Made by a program: the position numbers and the translations under genes | The notes under the pieces: model-generated | What the model saw: only the letters and a program-made list of their open reading frames with translations | Databases searched by the model: none | Told to the model about the DNA's origin: nothing | Shown: piece after piece, positions 44,839 to 52,636 of the stretch | Position numbering within the stretch: position 1 is the stretch's first letter | Layout of the letters: every line of letters begins with the position of its first letter | NCBI RefSeq assembly: GCF_000381065.1 | Contig: NZ_KB905849.1 | Coordinates: 1-64,000, forward strand | Length of the DNA stretch: 64,000 nt | From: Propionispira raffinosivorans DSM 20765 | GTDB lineage: Bacteria; Bacillota; Negativicutes; Selenomonadales; Selenomonadaceae | Direction: 5' to 3'

Positions 44839-45147
44839 TTGCATACGATTACAAAAGAAAATTTTACGCAGGAAGTACTGAATGCAGAGAAAACAGTTCT
44901 CTTAGATTTTTGGGCTCCCTGGTGTGGACCTTGTAAAATGGTTTCACCAATTATTGATGAAATTGCTGGAGAAAATATTGGTAAAGTGAAAGTAGGCAAG
45001 GTGAATATTGATGAACAGGCAGCACTGGCGGAACAGTTTGCAGTAATGAGCATTCCGACGCTGTTGGTATTTGAAAACGGAAAAATGCAGACAAAATCGG
45101 TTGGTGCTATACCAAAAGAACACATTTTGGCATTGTTGAGTAAATAG
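44839..45147 (+). CDS. Thioredoxin, start region apparently frameshifted
   Basis: 102 aa in the frame read from TTG 44839. Thioredoxin fold with Cys29-Gly-Pro-Cys32 (DFWAPWCGPCKM) and the cis-proline SIPTLLVF. The well-placed binding site AGGAG (44819-44823) belongs to ATG 44832, whose frame (MAVAYDYK...) ends after about 34 codons. Removing one G near 44841 would join ATG GCA GTT to CAT ACG ATT ACA, giving the familiar MAVHTITKENF start. So either TTG is used or one base was gained. Lies between the fusion gene and a ferredoxin. Confidence 0.8.
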   Translation: MHTITKENFTQEVLNAEKTVLLDFWAPWCGPCKMVSPIIDEIAGENIGKVKVGKVNIDEQAALAEQFAVMSIPTLLVFENGKMQTKSVGAIPKEHILALLSK

Positions 45148-45168
45148 AAACCTTTAGGAGTGAAGAAA

Positions 45169-45354
45169 ATGGCAGTTGCATACGTAATTAAAGAAAATTG
45201 TCCGCAAAATCATGTATGCCCGGCAATGAAACATTGTCCAACACGGGCGATTATTCAAGCAGGATATCAAGCCCCGGAAATAATCGTAGAAAAATGTATT
45301 ACTTGTGGAAAATGCGTTCAAATATGTCCTAAGGGAGCATTATCGATCAAGTAA
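45169..45354 (+). CDS. Small ferredoxin-like 4Fe-4S protein with an atypical first cluster motif
   Basis: 61 aa, ATG 45169 behind AGGAG. The second half has a normal Cys43-x2-Cys46-x2-Cys49-x3-Cys53-Pro motif. The first half has Cys11-x5-Cys17-x5-Cys23-Pro instead of CxxCxxCxxxCP, so one cluster is certain and the other, if present, is unusual. Likely electron carrier for the disulfide reductase or thioredoxin encoded before it. Its first 16 nt equal those at the thioredoxin start. Confidence 0.85.
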   Translation: MAVAYVIKENCPQNHVCPAMKHCPTRAIIQAGYQAPEIIVEKCITCGKCVQICPKGALSIK

Positions 45355-45412
45355 TACTTGGAATCGCGAAAATACAAAATCGCAAAAATGTGTATTATTA
45401 TGTTTTTGAAAT

Positions 45413-45458
45413 GTCATCCTATGGTATTGCCGAAGATACCGTAGGATGATGTTTTTAT
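45413..45458 (+). terminator. Terminator after the ferredoxin gene
   Basis: ATCCTA-GGTAT / ATACC-TAGGAT hairpin followed by GATGTTTTTA. Confidence 0.7.
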
Positions 45459-45629
45459 TTTCAAATAAAGAAACATACGTTATTCTTTTGCAAGGTATTT
45501 TCATCCTTAATGACTTGATTAAAATATAATAATATTTCGATTCTATCAGTTTTCTTTCATAAAATTAGATTATTATTAAATTGTGTTACTATAGAAATGA
45601 AAGAGGTTATTGTTAGTTATGAATAATAC

Positions 45630-45677
45630 AAAACTTTGTTTAACTATAATTTTTAGTTAAGCAAAGTTTTTTTGTTG
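45630..45677 (+). terminator. Terminator-like hairpin upstream of the SGNH hydrolase gene
   Basis: AAAACTTTG-TTAACTA (45630-45646) pairs with TAGTTAA-CAAAGTTTT (45655-45670 region), then TTTTTG. Stands about 75 nt before the next gene and could attenuate it; no gene is visible in 45459-45630. Confidence 0.65.
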
Positions 45678-45746
45678 CTTTTCAAAAAGTACCAATAGTT
45701 TAAAAACCATATTATGATAATATAAAAAACAGGAGGAGCATTGTTT

Positions 45747-46544
45747 ATGAAAAACGTTTTTCAAGCAAGGGTTTTGAGGATCTGTCTTGCTTGTTTTATT
45801 TTAGGATTTATATTTATCGGAATTGCTGTTGCTGAGCAAGGTTTGCAAAAAATAGAGGCAAACTTATATTCTTCATTGGATGACTTTAGCCGTAGTGAGG
45901 ACACTCCATCTTATTTGAGCTTACATTATAGGCTTCGTAAATCGTATTTTTACATTGAACCGCATAAAGTTGATCCAATTGTTTTTTTAGGAGACAGTAT
46001 GACGGATGAAGGCCATTGGCATCAATTGTTCCCACAGTTGAATTTAGTGAATCGGGGAATAGGTGGAGATACAACGACAGGAATACTGAATCGAATAGAT
46101 CAAGTTACTGCACTAGATCCACCTACAATTTTTTTGATGATAGGAACGAATGATCTTTGTTTTAATCGCGCGATTCCAGATATTATAACGAATTACGATA
46201 AAATTCTTGGCATTTTACATCAAAGACTGCCTAATACTAAAATTTATGTAGAAAGTGTTTTACCTTTTAATAACCATATTTTCCCATCTGCATATTTAAG
46301 AACAAATGAAAATATAAAAATTCTTAATGTTGGCATAAAGCGCTTAGCGCAGGCATACAATGACCCATACATTGATTTGACAAAATATTTTTCGGATAAA
46401 GATGGACGATTACCTGCTGAATATACAGTGGATGGACTGCATTTAAATGAAAAAGGGTATGCAATTTGGCGGGATCAAATACAGAAATTTGAAGCCAATG
46501 AAAAAGTAGTAAATTTAAACAATAACAAACAGGCTGCTACGTAA
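45747..46544 (+). CDS. SGNH/GDSL-family hydrolase, membrane-anchored or secreted
   Basis: 265 aa; ATG 45747 is 8 nt after AGGAGGAG (TTG 45741 is too close). N-terminal hydrophobic segment 8-29 serves as signal or anchor. Catalytic blocks: Ser84 (VFLGDSMTDEG), Gly about 104 (NRGIGGDTT), Asn135 (MIGTNDL), Asp229/His232 (DGLHLNEKGY). Such enzymes deacetylate or de-esterify polysaccharides, lipids or lysophospholipids. AT-richer than the core genes around it. Confidence 0.88.
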   Translation: MKNVFQARVLRICLACFILGFIFIGIAVAEQGLQKIEANLYSSLDDFSRSEDTPSYLSLHYRLRKSYFYIEPHKVDPIVFLGDSMTDEGHWHQLFPQLNLVNRGIGGDTTTGILNRIDQVTALDPPTIFLMIGTNDLCFNRAIPDIITNYDKILGILHQRLPNTKIYVESVLPFNNHIFPSAYLRTNENIKILNVGIKRLAQAYNDPYIDLTKYFSDKDGRLPAEYTVDGLHLNEKGYAIWRDQIQKFEANEKVVNLNNNKQAAT

Positions 46545-46588
46545 AACAAAACAGCATAAGAACGAATGTATGTTATTAATGATAAGTA

Positions 46589-46616
46589 TTTACTTATTCA
46601 AAAGATAAGATATAAT
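46589..46616 (+). promoter_or_regulatory. Candidate promoter of the small membrane protein and ClC gene
   Basis: TTTACT (46589-46594), 16-nt spacer, TATAAT (46611-46616). Confidence 0.5.
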
Positions 46617-46681
46617 AATTTTACTTATATATATCTAAGTTGTAAACTAAAATTGAAACAAAAAAGACTTGAGGATTGTTG

Positions 46682-46843
46682 ATGATGAAAAATGAGTTTA
46701 TTCAACGTATTCTGGTGTTCAGTGATGAGGTCGCATTTGTCATAAGATGTTATTGTGTTGTTAGTATGAGTGGACTCATTATGGGTTTTTATTTAGTTAA
46801 ACTTAATTATCCAATGAGACTATTTATTTTAATCTTGTTTTAA
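46682..46843 (+). CDS. Small membrane protein upstream of the ClC gene
   Basis: 53 aa, ATG 46682 with GAGG 7 nt upstream. One or two hydrophobic segments (CVVSMSGLIMGFYLVKL and a phenylalanine/leucine-rich end, MRLFILILF). No family recognised. It ends 16 nt before the ClC start, which suggests translational coupling or a small accessory subunit. Confidence 0.5.
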   Translation: MMKNEFIQRILVFSDEVAFVIRCYCVVSMSGLIMGFYLVKLNYPMRLFILILF

Positions 46844-46859
46844 AGGGGATTTACTTATT

Positions 46860-48095
46860 ATGAAACATTTAAATATAAGAACTATAGCTCAGTTGATTAT
46901 ACTGGGAATAATAGCTGGTTTAACAGGAATTGTATTAATTATATTTATGCATACAATCCAACATTATGCTTTTGGTTATAACGGTTATGGGGAGGTTTCT
47001 TTTCGTGAAATCGTGGAATATGTATCAACGTGGCGACGGCTGTTTGTACTCATGATTTGTGGAATCATAGTTGGATTAGGATGGACCTGTATTCATCGAT
47101 ATGGTCAAACAATCATATCCGTTGAAATGGCTGTAAATATGCCGAATCATTCTATGCCTTTTATTACTACAATTTGTCATAGTTTACTACAAATTTTAAC
47201 GATAGCACTAGGCTCTCCATTAGGTAGAGAAACAGCACCTAGAGAAATTAGTGCTGCTTTTGCTGCAAAGTTGATTTCCCTGTGGCATATTGATGAACAA
47301 AATAGTAGGCTCTTATTATCTTGTGCTGCTGGAGCCGGATTAGCTGCCGTATACAATATTCCTGTAGCTTCAGTTGTGTTTACATTGGAAACACTAATAC
47401 GCGATTGGAGTTTTCGCTCGATTAGTGCCGCGATGTTAGCGTGTGGTACAGCTACCTGTGTTGTACGTTTAGGAATTGGTGACTCATTACAATATTCTCT
47501 GCCGCAAGCTGATTTCAATGAAACATTCATTATTTGGGCGGCTGTAGTTGGTCCCATAATTGCTATAAGTGTTATTCTTTTTGAAAAAAGTTTAAAATTT
47601 TCCCCGGTAGTTTATCAAAATAGTTTTAAAACAGTATTCATCGCTATTTTAGCTTTTACTGCTATCGGTTTTATGTCTATGTGGTATCCAGAAATTCTGG
47701 GGAATGGTAAAGCGGGAAATCAGCTAAGTTTTACGTATTCTATAGATTGGCAGTATGGAATTGGTTTATTTGGTACAAAATGGTTAGCGGTTGTTTTGGC
47801 TATTCTAGCTGGAGCCTCTGGAGGACGAATTACTCCGTCGATGATGCTTGGGGGTATGCTGGGGTTAATATTAGCGATCGTATGGAATGAATTTTTTCCA
47901 ATCATTGCGCCAGGAATGGCTGCTTTTGTATGTGCAGCTACTTACCTGGGATTAGCACAGAAAATGCCGCTTACAGCAGCTATCTTATTATTGGAAATGT
48001 CACGTTTTTCACCAGAATATTTATTTCCAATTTGTGTTTGTTTGGCTACGTCTTTGCCAACGTTCATGTATTTACAAGAAAAGTATGACATATAA
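46860..48095 (+). CDS. ClC-family chloride channel/antiporter-like protein
   Basis: 411 aa, ATG 46860 behind AAAGGGG. Around ten membrane helices. The selectivity motif appears as GSPLGRETAPREISAAF (about 118-134) in place of the canonical GREGP, followed by AAGAGLAAVYNIPVASVVFTLE and late GASGGRITPSMMLGG. The altered filter makes the transported ion uncertain; no fluoride riboswitch precedes it. Confidence 0.85.
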   Translation: MKHLNIRTIAQLIILGIIAGLTGIVLIIFMHTIQHYAFGYNGYGEVSFREIVEYVSTWRRLFVLMICGIIVGLGWTCIHRYGQTIISVEMAVNMPNHSMPFITTICHSLLQILTIALGSPLGRETAPREISAAFAAKLISLWHIDEQNSRLLLSCAAGAGLAAVYNIPVASVVFTLETLIRDWSFRSISAAMLACGTATCVVRLGIGDSLQYSLPQADFNETFIIWAAVVGPIIAISVILFEKSLKFSPVVYQNSFKTVFIAILAFTAIGFMSMWYPEILGNGKAGNQLSFTYSIDWQYGIGLFGTKWLAVVLAILAGASGGRITPSMMLGGMLGLILAIVWNEFFPIIAPGMAAFVCAATYLGLAQKMPLTAAILLLEMSRFSPEYLFPICVCLATSLPTFMYLQEKYDI

Positions 48096-48134
48096 CCTTA
48101 TCAAAAAGAACGGTGCAAACTTAAATTAAAAATA

Positions 48135-48185
48135 TTGTGTTAGTAAATAGTATATGGTAAAATATTGTGTACCAACCGGTAGGTA
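48135..48185 (+). promoter_or_regulatory. Promoter and TetR operator of the tetR-tlpA-ccdA unit
   Basis: TTGTGT (48135-48140), 17-nt spacer, TAAAAT (48158-48163), then the near-perfect palindrome TACCAACCGGTAGGTA (48170-48185) over the transcription start. The operator also supplies the AGG of the ribosome binding site. Confidence 0.7.
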
Positions 48186-48187
48186 AA

Positions 48188-48784
48188 ATGAAGGCGAGCG
48201 ATAAATATATGCTAAATAAAAAATTACAAATTATAGAAGTTTCAGCAAAACTTATTCATTCGAAAGGTTATGAAAAAACATCCATTCAAGATATTTTACA
48301 AGCTGCGCAAATTGGCAAAGGGCAATTTTATTATTATTTCTCTTCGAAGCAAGATCTTGGTATAGCAGTTGTTGACTATTGCTTTGAAAAATGGAATCAA
48401 CGAGTTATAAAAGATATTTTAGAATCGGAAGCTGATCCGAAGGCGAAAATCGAAAAAATGCTTGAATGTGCAATTGATGTTCATACGAAAAATGGTAGCA
48501 AGTGTGGCTGCTTTTTTGGAAATTTAGCAGTTGAACTCAGTGAACATAGTGAGATTTTTCGAGAAAAAACAAATAAAGTATTCGAAAGTTGGATCAGCCA
48601 CTTGGAAATTGTATTGGATGAACTTATGCGAAAAGAAACGTTGCCGCTTTCATGTGATAGTCATACTTTAGCGCAATCCATTGTAGCAATGCTTGAAGGC
48701 GGAATTATGTTAATGAAAAACAGACAAGATATTGCTGCCTTAGTTATTGTTTCGAATGTAATTAAAAAAATGGTTTGTATCTAA
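48188..48784 (+). CDS. TetR/AcrR-family transcriptional regulator
   Basis: 198 aa from ATG 48188; GTG 48167 would put the coding start inside the operator. HTH: TSIQDILQAAQIGKGQFYYY, then an all-helical ligand domain with SKCGCFFGNLAVELS, a block common in TetR proteins that sense electrophiles or fatty-acid-like ligands. Probably autorepresses through the operator at 48170 and controls the TlpA-CcdA genes that follow 23 nt later. Confidence 0.9.
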   Translation: MKASDKYMLNKKLQIIEVSAKLIHSKGYEKTSIQDILQAAQIGKGQFYYYFSSKQDLGIAVVDYCFEKWNQRVIKDILESEADPKAKIEKMLECAIDVHTKNGSKCGCFFGNLAVELSEHSEIFREKTNKVFESWISHLEIVLDELMRKETLPLSCDSHTLAQSIVAMLEGGIMLMKNRQDIAALVIVSNVIKKMVCI

Positions 48785-48807
48785 ATATGAAAAGGGGGAA
48801 CGTATAA

Positions 48808-49329
48808 TTGCGTAAATATTGGATTATAGCTATTGTGGTGTTAGGAATTTTCACGATTGGGATCATAGGTTATAACTTTGTGATAAATAACCACCAAACT
48901 GCTGCTAAAGAAGATCAAGGTGTGAATATAGGGAATGTTATTTCTGAATTTACACTTGTTGGATTAGATGGAAAAAAAGTAACTGTAGGCAAAGATAAAA
49001 AAGTCACTGTAATAAATTTCTGGGCTACTTGGTGTCCACCATGCCGCGCGGAATTTCCTGAATTGGTAAGTTTTGCACAAAAAAATAAAGATACGGTTCA
49101 ATTTTATTCTGTAAATTTGCAAGAGGATGAGCCGAAAATTTCTGCTTTCTTTAATACTGGAGGTTATTCTTTGCCTGTATTAATGGATGCAGATGGACAA
49201 GTCGCTAAATTGTTTCGAATTACCGCTATCCCGACAACGATTGTAGTGGATGCGGATGGGAGTATTCGTTACCGGAAAAGCGGCGGGGTTACAGCAAACG
49301 AATTGGAAACGATTATAAAGAAATTGTAG
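48808..49329 (+). CDS. TlpA/ResA-like membrane-anchored thioredoxin, copy 1
   Basis: 173 aa from TTG 48808 (AGGGGGAA upstream). N-terminal anchor 5-26, extracytoplasmic thioredoxin fold with Cys76-Pro-Pro-Cys79 (FWATWCPPCRAEFPE) and cis-Pro in ITAIPTTIVVD. Reduces or oxidises thiols outside the membrane. Immediately precedes ccdA, its likely electron source. Confidence 0.9.
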   Translation: MRKYWIIAIVVLGIFTIGIIGYNFVINNHQTAAKEDQGVNIGNVISEFTLVGLDGKKVTVGKDKKVTVINFWATWCPPCRAEFPELVSFAQKNKDTVQFYSVNLQEDEPKISAFFNTGGYSLPVLMDADGQVAKLFRITAIPTTIVVDADGSIRYRKSGGVTANELETIIKKL

Positions 49330-49337
49330 GTGCGAAG

Positions 49338-50036
49338 ATGGAAATTGGAAATATGACGATTATGGCTGTGTTTTTAGGCGGCTTCTTATCGTTTTTGTCG
49401 CCGTGTGTTTTGCCCTTATTACCGACGTTTTCTGCTATTTTAGCAGGTTCGATTGCCGATGAAACGGATAAACCACGGAACATATATATCAATACACTTT
49501 GTTTTTTGATAGGCTTTACCTTGGTTTTTATTGCGATGGGAGCAACGGCTTCTTTTGTGGGTCAGTGGTTTTTTGATTATCAACCCGTACTCAAAAAAGT
49601 TGGTGCCGTGATGATTATTTTTATGGGTGTTTTTTTATCTGGCTTAATCAAATTCACCCCGATGCAAAGAGAATATCGTCCGTTTTTAAAGCAAACATTT
49701 CGCGGACCTTTTGGTTCTTTTTTATTGGGAATGGCTTTTACTATTGGTTGGACACCTTGTACGGGTCCTATATTGGCAACGATTTTGCTTTATGCAGGTG
49801 GAACAAATACAGTAGGGATGGGTTCTTTTTTACTTTTGGTTTATGCGATGGGTTTTTCGATTCCTTTTTTCTTATTGGCTGTCGTGTTGAGAAAATATAT
49901 TTTTTGTATCCGTAATATATATGAATGGTTACCAAAAATACAAAAGATAGCAGGCTATATGTTAATTTTTATCGGGATTTTTATTTGGATGGATTGGATA
50001 GAAAAAGGGTTAGGCATGTTCCTATCTATTTTTTGA
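49338..50036 (+). CDS. ccdA: Cytochrome c biogenesis/thiol-disulfide transporter CcdA
   Basis: 232 aa, ATG 49338, 8 nt after the preceding stop. Six membrane helices with the paired cysteines Cys23 (SFLSPCVLPLLP) and Cys141 (IGWTPCTGP), the CcdA/DsbD-beta hallmark. Moves electrons from cytosolic thioredoxin to extracytoplasmic TlpA-like proteins on either side of it. No c-type cytochrome gene is in the window, so its use may be general thiol reduction. Confidence 0.93.
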   Translation: MEIGNMTIMAVFLGGFLSFLSPCVLPLLPTFSAILAGSIADETDKPRNIYINTLCFLIGFTLVFIAMGATASFVGQWFFDYQPVLKKVGAVMIIFMGVFLSGLIKFTPMQREYRPFLKQTFRGPFGSFLLGMAFTIGWTPCTGPILATILLYAGGTNTVGMGSFLLLVYAMGFSIPFFLLAVVLRKYIFCIRNIYEWLPKIQKIAGYMLIFIGIFIWMDWIEKGLGMFLSIF

Positions 50037-50089
50037 AAAATGAAGTTGGGTTCTATGACTAGTCTATAAACCATTGAAAAGGGGCGTGT

Positions 50090-50614
50090 ATGGTGAACAA
50101 AATAATTTTTATCATGAGTATATTGCTTTTTACTTTCTTATTTGGAACTGGATATAATGCTGAAACCGGGGCGTATTCGATACGTCAGGCTCAAGCAGAA
50201 ACAGGTGTGTCAGTGGGAAAAGAAATGCCGACGTTTACGGCAAATAATCTTAACGGAGAAAATGTACAGGTTGGAGGTACAGGTGTGCCGTATGTATTGA
50301 ATTTTTGGGCGACATGGTGTCCGCCTTGCAAAGCGGAGTTACCAGAACTCAATGAATTTGGGAATGCACATACGGAGGATGTTCAGTTTTATGCAATCAA
50401 TATTGAAGAATCAGAAAATACAATTACGGATTTTTTGCAAAACAATGGATATAGTTTGCCTGTTTTGCTTGATGCAGATGGAAGTATATCTCAAGAATTT
50501 AGAGTTCGTGCGGTGCCAACAACAATTATTGTGGATTCGCAAGGAGTGATTCGTTATCGTAAAACGGGAGGCGTGACAAAAGAAGAATTAGAAAATGTAC
50601 TTAGTACTTTATAA
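50090..50614 (+). CDS. TlpA/ResA-like thioredoxin, copy 2
   Basis: 174 aa, ATG 50090 behind AAAAGGGG. Signal/anchor 4-20, then Cys77-Pro-Pro-Cys80 (FWATWCPPCKAELPE) and AVPTTIIVD. Clearly paralogous to copy 1 through the whole fold. Likely a second CcdA client. Confidence 0.9.
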   Translation: MVNKIIFIMSILLFTFLFGTGYNAETGAYSIRQAQAETGVSVGKEMPTFTANNLNGENVQVGGTGVPYVLNFWATWCPPCKAELPELNEFGNAHTEDVQFYAINIEESENTITDFLQNNGYSLPVLLDADGSISQEFRVRAVPTTIIVDSQGVIRYRKTGGVTKEELENVLSTL

Positions 50615-50752
50615 ATAGAATTGCAGGTGCTGCGCGGCGAGTGCTTTATAGAAAGTGTTTCTATAAAAATTAATAAAATGAAGTTTTGCCGCTGTTAATT
50701 AAACTTGAGCGATATGGGCACAGAACCATGGCAGCAGAGATGAGGGGAGAAA

Positions 50753-51109
50753 ATGGATTTATTTAAGGTCGTTTTTCATATTGACGAAATGCATAAATGG
50801 GCACTAACTTTAGGTAATGCAAAAAATTTTATCAAAGATATTGGCACCGCTGAGTATTATATAGAAATTGTTGCGAATGCCGAGGCTGTAAAGATTTTTG
50901 ACGGTACCAATAATGAAGGGTCGCATGAACTATTGCAGGAAATGGAATGGCTCATGCAGCAGGGAATAAAGATAATGGTTTGTAGGAATGCCATGCAAGC
51001 CAATGCTGTACAAGAAACAGATTTACCTAAATATGTTACTGTAGTGTCGGCGGGGATTACTCGGCTGGTTACGTTGCAGGGACAAGGATATTGCTATATA
51101 AAACCATAA
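50753..51109 (+). CDS. DsrE/YchN-like small protein
   Basis: 118 aa, ATG 50753 behind GAGGGGAG. Pattern VVFHIDEMHKWALTLGNAKNF, IEIVANAEAVKIF, GIKIMVCRNAMQAN and a late VTVVSAGITRLVTLQGQGY matches the DsrE-like fold; the cysteine in MVCRNAM sits where sulfur-carrier members have theirs. Possible sulfur or redox relay. Last gene before the distal repeat; 50615-50752 before it has no clear gene. Confidence 0.8.
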   Translation: MDLFKVVFHIDEMHKWALTLGNAKNFIKDIGTAEYYIEIVANAEAVKIFDGTNNEGSHELLQEMEWLMQQGIKIMVCRNAMQANAVQETDLPKYVTVVSAGITRLVTLQGQGYCYIKP

Positions 51110-51132
51110 AATAGATAGATTTTATAAGGATT

Positions 51133-51182
51133 GCTCCAAACAGGGTTACAGTAAAGATCAGATAGCTTTCGAGCTATTTGGT
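51133..51182 (+). repeat. Direct repeat copy 2 of the tRNA-Gly end plus terminator (att-like)
   Basis: Starts GCTCCAAA and contains GATCAGATAGCTTTCGAGCT at the same 23-nt offset as copy 1; TTTGGTCTTTTTG completes the hairpin terminator. No intact tRNA precedes it. Confidence 0.75.
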
Positions 51183-51339
51183 CTTTTTGTATTACTTCAG
51201 CAACCGACAATTATTGAGTAAAGGAGAAAGCCACAAACGAGTAGAACAGTAACTATAATGCTTATGTAGATTAAAAAGTAGGATACATTGATTTTTCCGG
51301 TTCAAAACAACGAATCATTGTATCGGATAAGGTGTATAT

Positions 51340-52524
51340 ATGGATAAGAAAAAAATGTGGCTATTTGGCGGACTAGGCTTGGTGGTTTTTGCTGTTTTTT
51401 TTGGTTATATCTTGGCAAATAATAATTGGGGGCATACATTGTTGATACGATATGGGTTGATTGATGAGAAAATTTCCAAGGTTCCGGAGGCTGCACCGCC
51501 TAGCCTCGATGATCAGGTTGAAGAAATTTTAGTGAATATGTCAGATTCACAGAAAATTGGGCAAATGATGATGGTTGGTATTAAGGAAAAAACGGTTGAG
51601 GATAATGTTAGTTATTTGCTCCAGGAATATCATATCGGTGGGATCATTTTATTTGATCGCAATATGGATACCGTTGCGCAGGTGCAGATGCTCACGGGAG
51701 ATTTGCAAAAAAGGGCCGAACAAGCGGATTCCTTGCCGCTATTTATTGCAATTGATGAAGAGGGTGGCAAGGTTGTGCGAATGAAACAACATTTGAGTGC
51801 AGCACCAGCGGCCGAAGAATTGGGTAAGACAGGAAATCCTCAATTGGCTGCGGATTATGCGCATGTGACGGCAGGCGAACTTAAGGCCTTGGGGATTAAT
51901 ACTAATTTTGCGCCTGATGCGGATTTGGCATTGGCAAATGGTCGTTCTTATAGCTCGGATCCGGCACAAGTCATAAGTTTTGTTACAGCAGTCGGAAAAA
52001 GTTATCAGCGTGATCAACTGTTCTTTGCGCTAAAACATTTTCCGGGTATTGGTAAGTCAAAGGTGGATTCGCATTTGGAATCATCCGAGATTATGGTGAC
52101 ACGTGATCAACTGGAAAAAGAAGATATGGCGCCATTTCGTTCGATGATTCGTTCCCAAAATAATTCAGATTTTTTTGTTATGGTTTCTCATTTAAAATAT
52201 CCAGCCCTGGATGCCGAAAATCCAGCGAGTTTGTCTCCAGCCATTATACATGGCATATTGCGGACACAATTGGATTTTCAAGGTTTGATTATTACCGATG
52301 ATCTGGAAATGGGTGCGGTAGCAAAACTGTATCCGTTTGATGAACTAGGCGTCGAAGCTGTTTTGGCGGGGGCGGATATCATGTTGGTTTGCCATGAATA
52401 CGATCATGAAATTGCTGTATATAATGGTATACTGCAAGCGCTGCGCGATGGACGGATTAGCCGCGACCGAGTTGATGCGTCAGTGCGACGGATATTGAAA
52501 GTGAAGTTGCTGCACCTGCAATAA
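51340..52524 (+). CDS. Beta-N-acetylhexosaminidase (GH3, NagZ-like)
   Basis: 394 aa, ATG 51340 behind AAGGTG. Membrane anchor 6-27, then a GH3 barrel. Substrate loop LKHFPGIGKSKVDSHL carries the Asp-Ser-His acid/base dyad (the usual PGHG reads PGIG), and the nucleophile is the second Asp of ITDDLEMGA, near residue 325. Releases GlcNAc from muropeptides or glycans; anchored outside the membrane in this form. Monocistronic. Confidence 0.9.
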   Translation: MDKKKMWLFGGLGLVVFAVFFGYILANNNWGHTLLIRYGLIDEKISKVPEAAPPSLDDQVEEILVNMSDSQKIGQMMMVGIKEKTVEDNVSYLLQEYHIGGIILFDRNMDTVAQVQMLTGDLQKRAEQADSLPLFIAIDEEGGKVVRMKQHLSAAPAAEELGKTGNPQLAADYAHVTAGELKALGINTNFAPDADLALANGRSYSSDPAQVISFVTAVGKSYQRDQLFFALKHFPGIGKSKVDSHLESSEIMVTRDQLEKEDMAPFRSMIRSQNNSDFFVMVSHLKYPALDAENPASLSPAIIHGILRTQLDFQGLIITDDLEMGAVAKLYPFDELGVEAVLAGADIMLVCHEYDHEIAVYNGILQALRDGRISRDRVDASVRRILKVKLLHLQ

Positions 52525-52568
52525 CTTTAAGAATTATGGTGGGAGCGTTTTTATAGTGGTTAAAGATG

Positions 52569-52614
52569 AAACGACCTTAGAAAAATTGTTGAGATGATTT
52601 TTCTAAGGTCGTTT
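52569..52614. terminator. Bidirectional terminator
   Basis: 17-bp perfect stem 52569-52585 / 52598-52614 (ACGACCTTAG core) between convergent genes. Confidence 0.85.
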
Positions 52615-52636
52615 TAATTTTTATTTGTATAAACGT

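Noticed and set aside
46545-46682. Fluoride riboswitch before the ClC gene
   Set aside because: I looked for the conserved fluoride aptamer blocks and they are absent.
51200-51310. Hydrophobic minus-strand frame of about 30 codons after the distal repeat
   Set aside because: No start codon and no binding site in frame; at most a remnant.
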